Assembly: GCF_026342435.1 (NCBI RefSeq)
Contig: NZ_JAPEMT010000002.1
Location: forward strand, 186,001-250,000
Length of the DNA stretch: 64,000 bases
Direction: 5' to 3'
Source of the DNA: Streptomyces sp. NBC_00237
Lineage (GTDB): Bacteria > Actinomycetota > Actinomycetes > Streptomycetales > Streptomycetaceae
Part shown: positions 60,611 to 64,000 of the stretch, in pieces
How the letters are laid out: each line of letters starts with the position of its first letter
Numbering within the stretch: position 1 is the first letter of the stretch
Notes under the pieces: model-generated
The model's input: only the letters and a program-made list of their open reading frames with translations
Database searches by the model: none
What the model was told of the DNA's origin: nothing
Position numbers and translations under genes: made by a program

Positions 60611-61522
60611 GTGATCGTCGTCGCAGGTGAGGCCCTGATCGACCTGGTGCCCGGAACCCGGGGCGACGCCCTGGCCCCGCTGCTGCCCGCCCGTGGCGGC
60701 GGCCCCTACAACACGGCCGTCGCACTCGGCCGCCTCGGTGCGGACGTCGCGTTCTGCTCACGGATCTCCACCGACGCCTTCGGCACGTCACTCGTGGCGC
60801 GGCTGCACGAGGAGAACGTCTCCACCGCCCTGCTCCAGCGCGGCCCGGAGCCGACCTCGCTGGCCGTCGCCTCGCTCGACGCCGACGGCTCCGCCTCGTA
60901 CGCCTTCCACGTGGCGGAGTGCGCGGACCGCCTCTTCGAGACTCCCCGCCAACTCCCCTTCGCCGTCGACGCGTTGTCCTTCGGTACCTGCTCCCTCGTC
61001 CTGGAGCCGGGGGCGAGCGCGTACGAGGAACTGATGCGGCGGGAAGCTGCACGCGGCGTTTTCGTCGCGCTGGATCCGAACATCAGGGCCGGGCTGATCC
61101 CCGACCCGGACGCCTACCGGGCGCGCTTTCGCACCTGGCTCCCGCACGTCACGCTCCTCAAGCTGAGTGAGGAAGACGCGGACTGGCTCGGGCACGACGT
61201 GGCGGGCTGGCTCGCGGCGGGACCTGCGGCTGTGGTGGTCACGCGGGGCGCACAGGGCCTGACCGCCTTCACGGCGCGCGGTGAGTTCGCGGCACCGGGG
61301 GTCCGGGTCGACGTGGTGGACACGATCGGCGCCGGGGACACCGTGAACGCGGCGCTGCTCCACGGTCTCGCCGTACGCGGACTGCTGTCGGGGGAGGCGG
61401 TGGCGGCGCTGGACGGCGACGAGTGGCGGGACCTCCTGGGCCTCGCGGCCCGAGCGGCGGCGCTGACCTGCTCCCGGGCGGGCGCGGAACCACCGTACGC
61501 GGCCGAGCTTCCGGACAGGTGA
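60611..61522 (+). CDS. PfkB-family carbohydrate kinase
   Basis: A 303-aa ribokinase-like sugar kinase. It has VAGEALIDLVPG, GGGPYNTAVALGRLG (PfkB signature 1) and DTIGAGDTVNAALL (signature 2 with catalytic Asp). It resembles fructokinases, but the substrate is uncertain. The start is GTG at 60611 with AAGGA eight bases upstream. It heads an operon with an MHS-type transporter and AnmK, so an amino-sugar or related sugar is possible. Confidence 0.88.
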   Translation: MIVVAGEALIDLVPGTRGDALAPLLPARGGGPYNTAVALGRLGADVAFCSRISTDAFGTSLVARLHEENVSTALLQRGPEPTSLAVASLDADGSASYAFHVAECADRLFETPRQLPFAVDALSFGTCSLVLEPGASAYEELMRREAARGVFVALDPNIRAGLIPDPDAYRARFRTWLPHVTLLKLSEEDADWLGHDVAGWLAAGPAAVVVTRGAQGLTAFTARGEFAAPGVRVDVVDTIGAGDTVNAALLHGLAVRGLLSGEAVAALDGDEWRDLLGLAARAAALTCSRAGAEPPYAAELPDR

Positions 61523-61533
61523 TTCGCCGTCCG

Positions 61534-61569
61534 CCCTGCTTTCCCGGCGCCCGCCCCGGGAAGACAGGG
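61534..61569 (+). promoter_or_regulatory. Hairpin that can mask the transporter ribosome site
   Basis: Arms 61534-61547 and 61556-61569 pair over 13 of 14 positions (one T-G wobble, one mismatch). The right arm runs into the AGGGAGG Shine-Dalgarno immediately before the ATG at 61573, so folding would limit initiation or terminate transcription. Confidence 0.5.
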
Positions 61570-61572
61570 AGG

Positions 61573-62886
61573 ATGACCCCACCCACGGAACCCCCCGCCC
61601 CGCCCGATCCCTCGACCGCACCCCCGGCCCGCTCCCGCCGGGCGCTGGTCGCGGGCTCGGTCGGGAACTTCGTCGAGTGGTACGAGTTCGGGGTCTACGG
61701 GTACTTCGCGACGGTCATCGCGGCGAACTTCTTCACGCCCGAGGGCGGCGGCGACGCGGAAGCGCTGGTCAAGACGTACGCGTCCTTCGCTCTGGCCTTC
61801 TTCTTCCGACCGGTGGGGGCCGCCCTGTTCGGACGCCTCGGCGACCGGATCGGCCGACGGCCGACGCTGATCGTGGTCATCGTGCTGATGACGACGGCGA
61901 CGACGCTGATCGGCCTGCTGCCGACGTACGCGACGATCGGCGCGGCGGCCCCCTGGCTCCTCACCCTCCTGCGCATCCTCCAAGGACTTTCCGCCGGTGG
62001 GGAGTTCGGAGGTGCGGTGTCCCTCCTCACGGAGTTCGCCCCGCCGGGCCGCCGCGGACTCTACGGCTCCTGGCAGTCCTTCACCGTGGCGCTCGGCCTG
62101 CTCGGCGGCGCGGGCGTGGCCGCGCTCCTGGCCACCCTCCTCACTCCGGGGGCCCTGAACGACTGGGGCTGGCGGGTGCCGTTCCTGCTGACACTCCCCC
62201 TCGGCCTGGTCGCCCTGTGGCTACGCCTGCGCCTGGAGGAAACCCCCAACTTCGCTGCCGCACAGCACACTTCACCACCGCCGCCACGCAGGGCCGACGT
62301 CGCACGCGCCATCTTCCTGGGCGCGGGCCGCATCATGGGCTGGGCGGCGGCGGGCTACACCTTCCTGGTCGTGCTGCCCTCCTATCTCCAGTCCACGCTC
62401 AACGCCTCCTTCCGGGAGGCACTCGTGGCGACCGTGCTGGCCAACCTCGGATTCGCCGTCTCGATCGTCCCTGCGGGCCTGCTGAGCGACCGCATCGGCC
62501 GCCGCACGGTGATGCTGACGGGTGCCGGACTGGTGACGGCACTCTCCCTCCCCCTCATCAACCTCCTCCAGAGCGACGGCACTTCCACCACCGGCAAGGG
62601 AGCGGCGGTGTTCGCCGCAGGCGTCGTCGTCGGCCTGATGGCGGGCCCGGGCCCCGCGATGCTGGCCGAGATGTTCCCGACGTCGGTGCGCTGCACCGGC
62701 CTCGGCCTCGCGTACGCCCTGTCCAACGCCGTGTTCTCCGGGTGCGCGGGACTCATCATCACCGAACTGATCAAACGCACCGGCGACGCCGACATCCCCG
62801 CCTACTACGCGGCCGGGGCCTGCGCCCTGAGCATGCTCGCCCTGCTGACGCTGCGCGGAAACGACCACCGGGAGCCACTGCGATGA
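61573..62886 (+). CDS. MHS-family MFS transporter
   Basis: A 437-aa MFS transporter of the metabolite:H+ symporter type. It has AGSVGNFVEWYEFGVYG in helix 1, GRLGDRIGRRPTL as motif A, and 12 membrane segments. Such proteins import organic acids, betaine-like solutes or shikimate. The ATG at 61573 is adjacent to AGGGAGG. An in-frame GTG at 61519 that overlaps the kinase stop (GTGA) is a real alternative and would add 18 residues. Its stop overlaps the anmK ATG. Confidence 0.88.
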   Translation: MTPPTEPPAPPDPSTAPPARSRRALVAGSVGNFVEWYEFGVYGYFATVIAANFFTPEGGGDAEALVKTYASFALAFFFRPVGAALFGRLGDRIGRRPTLIVVIVLMTTATTLIGLLPTYATIGAAAPWLLTLLRILQGLSAGGEFGGAVSLLTEFAPPGRRGLYGSWQSFTVALGLLGGAGVAALLATLLTPGALNDWGWRVPFLLTLPLGLVALWLRLRLEETPNFAAAQHTSPPPPRRADVARAIFLGAGRIMGWAAAGYTFLVVLPSYLQSTLNASFREALVATVLANLGFAVSIVPAGLLSDRIGRRTVMLTGAGLVTALSLPLINLLQSDGTSTTGKGAAVFAAGVVVGLMAGPGPAMLAEMFPTSVRCTGLGLAYALSNAVFSGCAGLIITELIKRTGDADIPAYYAAGACALSMLALLTLRGNDHREPLR

Positions 62887-64000
62887 AGGTCATCGGCCTG
62901 ATGTCGGGCACTTCCTACGACGCGATCGACGCGGCGGCCACCGAACTCACGCTCGCAGACGGCGTGTTGACGCTCACACCCCTCGGCATGATCAGCACCC
63001 CGTACGCCCCCGGCCTGCGCTCCGCCCTCGCCGGGGCGCTCCCCCCGTCCCGTACCACCCTGGCCGAGGTGTGCCGCCTGGACACCTTGATCGGCCAGGC
63101 ATTCGCCTCCCTCGCCGTCCGAGCCAACGACGAACTCTGCGCAGGGCAGGCGGAGTTGATCGCTTCGCACGGCCAGACCGTCTACCACTGGGTGTCGGAA
63201 GGAGAGGCGTACGGCACCCTCCAGCTGGGCCAGAGCGCCTGGATCGCGGAGGCGACCGGCCTCACCGTCGTGTCCGACTTCCGGCCCCGGGACCTGGCGG
63301 CGGGCGGCCAGGGCGCCCCTCTGGTGAGCCTCCTGGACGTACTCTGGCTGCAAGGCCGCCCCGGCACACCGGTCGCCCTGAACCTCGGCGGAATCGCCAA
63401 CATCACGGCTTTCACCGGGAGTTCCCCCCTCGCCTTCGACACGGGCCCCGCCAACGCCCTGCTCGACGCGGCCGTCCAGGACCTGACCGGCGGCCGTCTC
63501 GCCTACGACGCGGAGGGCGCGTTCGCCGCTTCCGGCCAGGTACACGACCCGTTGCTGCGGCAACTGCTGGCCGAGCCGTACTACCGCCTCCCCACCCCCA
63601 AGACCACCGGCAAGGAACTCTTCCACCTCCCCTACCTCCGCACAGCCCTCGCCGACTTCACCGCCCTCCCCGCCGCCGACGTCCTGGCCACCCTCACCCG
63701 CCTCACTGCCAGGACCGTCGCCGACGCGGTACGCCCACTGGGCGCGACGGAGGTGATCGCTTCGGGCGGCGGCACCCGCAATCCGACCCTGATGACGGCC
63801 CTCCGCGACGAACTAGGCCCCGGCGCCCCGCTCCGCACCTCCGACGTCCTGGGCCTCCCCTCGGACGCCAAAGAGGCGTGCGCCTTCGCCCTCCTGGGCT
63901 TCCTCACCCTGCACGGCCTCCCGGGCAACGTGCCCTCCTGCACCGGGGCGAGAGGCCCCCGCGTCCTCGGCACCGTCACACCGGGGACCCGCCCCCTCCT
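62883..64000 (+). CDS. anmK: Anhydro-N-acetylmuramic acid kinase (3' partial)
   Basis: At least 372 residues; the gene runs off the window. The N-terminus GLMSGTSYDAIDAA is the AnmK phosphate-1 motif, followed by ASHGQTVYHW, LNLGGIANIT, DTGPANALLD and ASGGGTRNPTL. AnmK hydrolyses and phosphorylates 1,6-anhydro-MurNAc to MurNAc-6-phosphate in peptidoglycan recycling. It starts at ATG 62883 in an ATGA overlap with the transporter. Confidence 0.93.
   Translation, partial: MKVIGLMSGTSYDAIDAAATELTLADGVLTLTPLGMISTPYAPGLRSALAGALPPSRTTLAEVCRLDTLIGQAFASLAVRANDELCAGQAELIASHGQTVYHWVSEGEAYGTLQLGQSAWIAEATGLTVVSDFRPRDLAAGGQGAPLVSLLDVLWLQGRPGTPVALNLGGIANITAFTGSSPLAFDTGPANALLDAAVQDLTGGRLAYDAEGAFAASGQVHDPLLRQLLAEPYYRLPTPKTTGKELFHLPYLRTALADFTALPAADVLATLTRLTARTVADAVRPLGATEVIASGGGTRNPTLMTALRDELGPGAPLRTSDVLGLPSDAKEACAFALLGFLTLHGLPGNVPSCTGARGPRVLGTVTPGTRPL

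Overview
The window looks like a chromosomal stretch from a Streptomyces or very close relative. GC content is very high, GTG and TTG starts are common, and genes are often joined by ATGA or GTGA overlaps. It carries a HrdB-type principal sigma factor with a K/A-rich N-terminus, a conservon (cvn) operon, DUF574 and DUF742 proteins, Streptomyces-style intergenic repeats, and two genes with the rare TTA leucine codon. No phage, transposase, plasmid or CRISPR feature was seen. The accessory character comes from catabolic and regulatory islands set among housekeeping genes.

Layout. 1-7.7 kb: end of a beta-lactamase-fold serine hydrolase, a C39-like putative cysteine peptidase, a Tat-exported metallophosphoesterase, an ArsR-type regulator with an MFS pump behind a 22-bp palindrome, a DUF574 methyltransferase and an MscS channel. 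7.8-11.3 kb: tRNA-Pro(GGG) with terminator, a DUF309 protein, and the lutABC lactate-oxidation operon. 11.8-15.6 kb: hrdB, a cytochrome P450 overlapping its 3' end, and a DUF350 membrane protein. 15.7-21.8 kb: a GntR/FCD regulator and an operon of split glycine dehydrogenase (gcvPA, gcvPB), an ATP-NAD-kinase-like protein carrying a repeat-derived insertion, and an SDR oxidoreductase. 21.9-29.3 kb: a sugar ABC importer, a GH42 beta-galactosidase and a secreted GH63-like hydrolase. 29.7-35.5 kb: conservon cvnABCDE, whose P450 lacks the ExxR motif, tail-to-tail with a class I terpene cyclase. 36-43 kb: an APH-like protein, an LCP ligase, a TetR/flavin monooxygenase pair, a permease remnant, and a slipin/NAD-kinase-like pair. 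43.3-54.3 kb: an aromatic-acid transporter and the full protocatechuate pathway (pcaI-J-F-H-G-B-DC and pobA) with a divergent tandem-IclR regulator. 54.3-64 kb: a DUF4239 protein, a PNPOx protein, a two-component system, an MBL hydrolase, and a PfkB kinase-MHS transporter-AnmK operon that runs off the end.

How it works together. PobA converts 4-hydroxybenzoate to protocatechuate. PcaHG, PcaB, the PcaDC fusion, PcaIJ and PcaF then carry it to acetyl-CoA and succinyl-CoA. The transporter gene shares a GTTC-N7-GAAC motif with the pca promoter, so one regulator probably controls both. The sugar importer feeds the cytoplasmic GH42 enzyme while the GH63-like enzyme acts outside the cell. LutABC oxidises lactate. 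The AnmK operon suggests recycling of cell-wall sugars.

The best candidates for something undescribed are the gcvPA/gcvPB/NAD-kinase-like/SDR operon with its repeat-expanded kinase, the conservon-P450-terpene cyclase block, and the slipin/NAD-kinase-like pair behind nested inverted repeats. All assignments come from reading the sequence; no database search was run.
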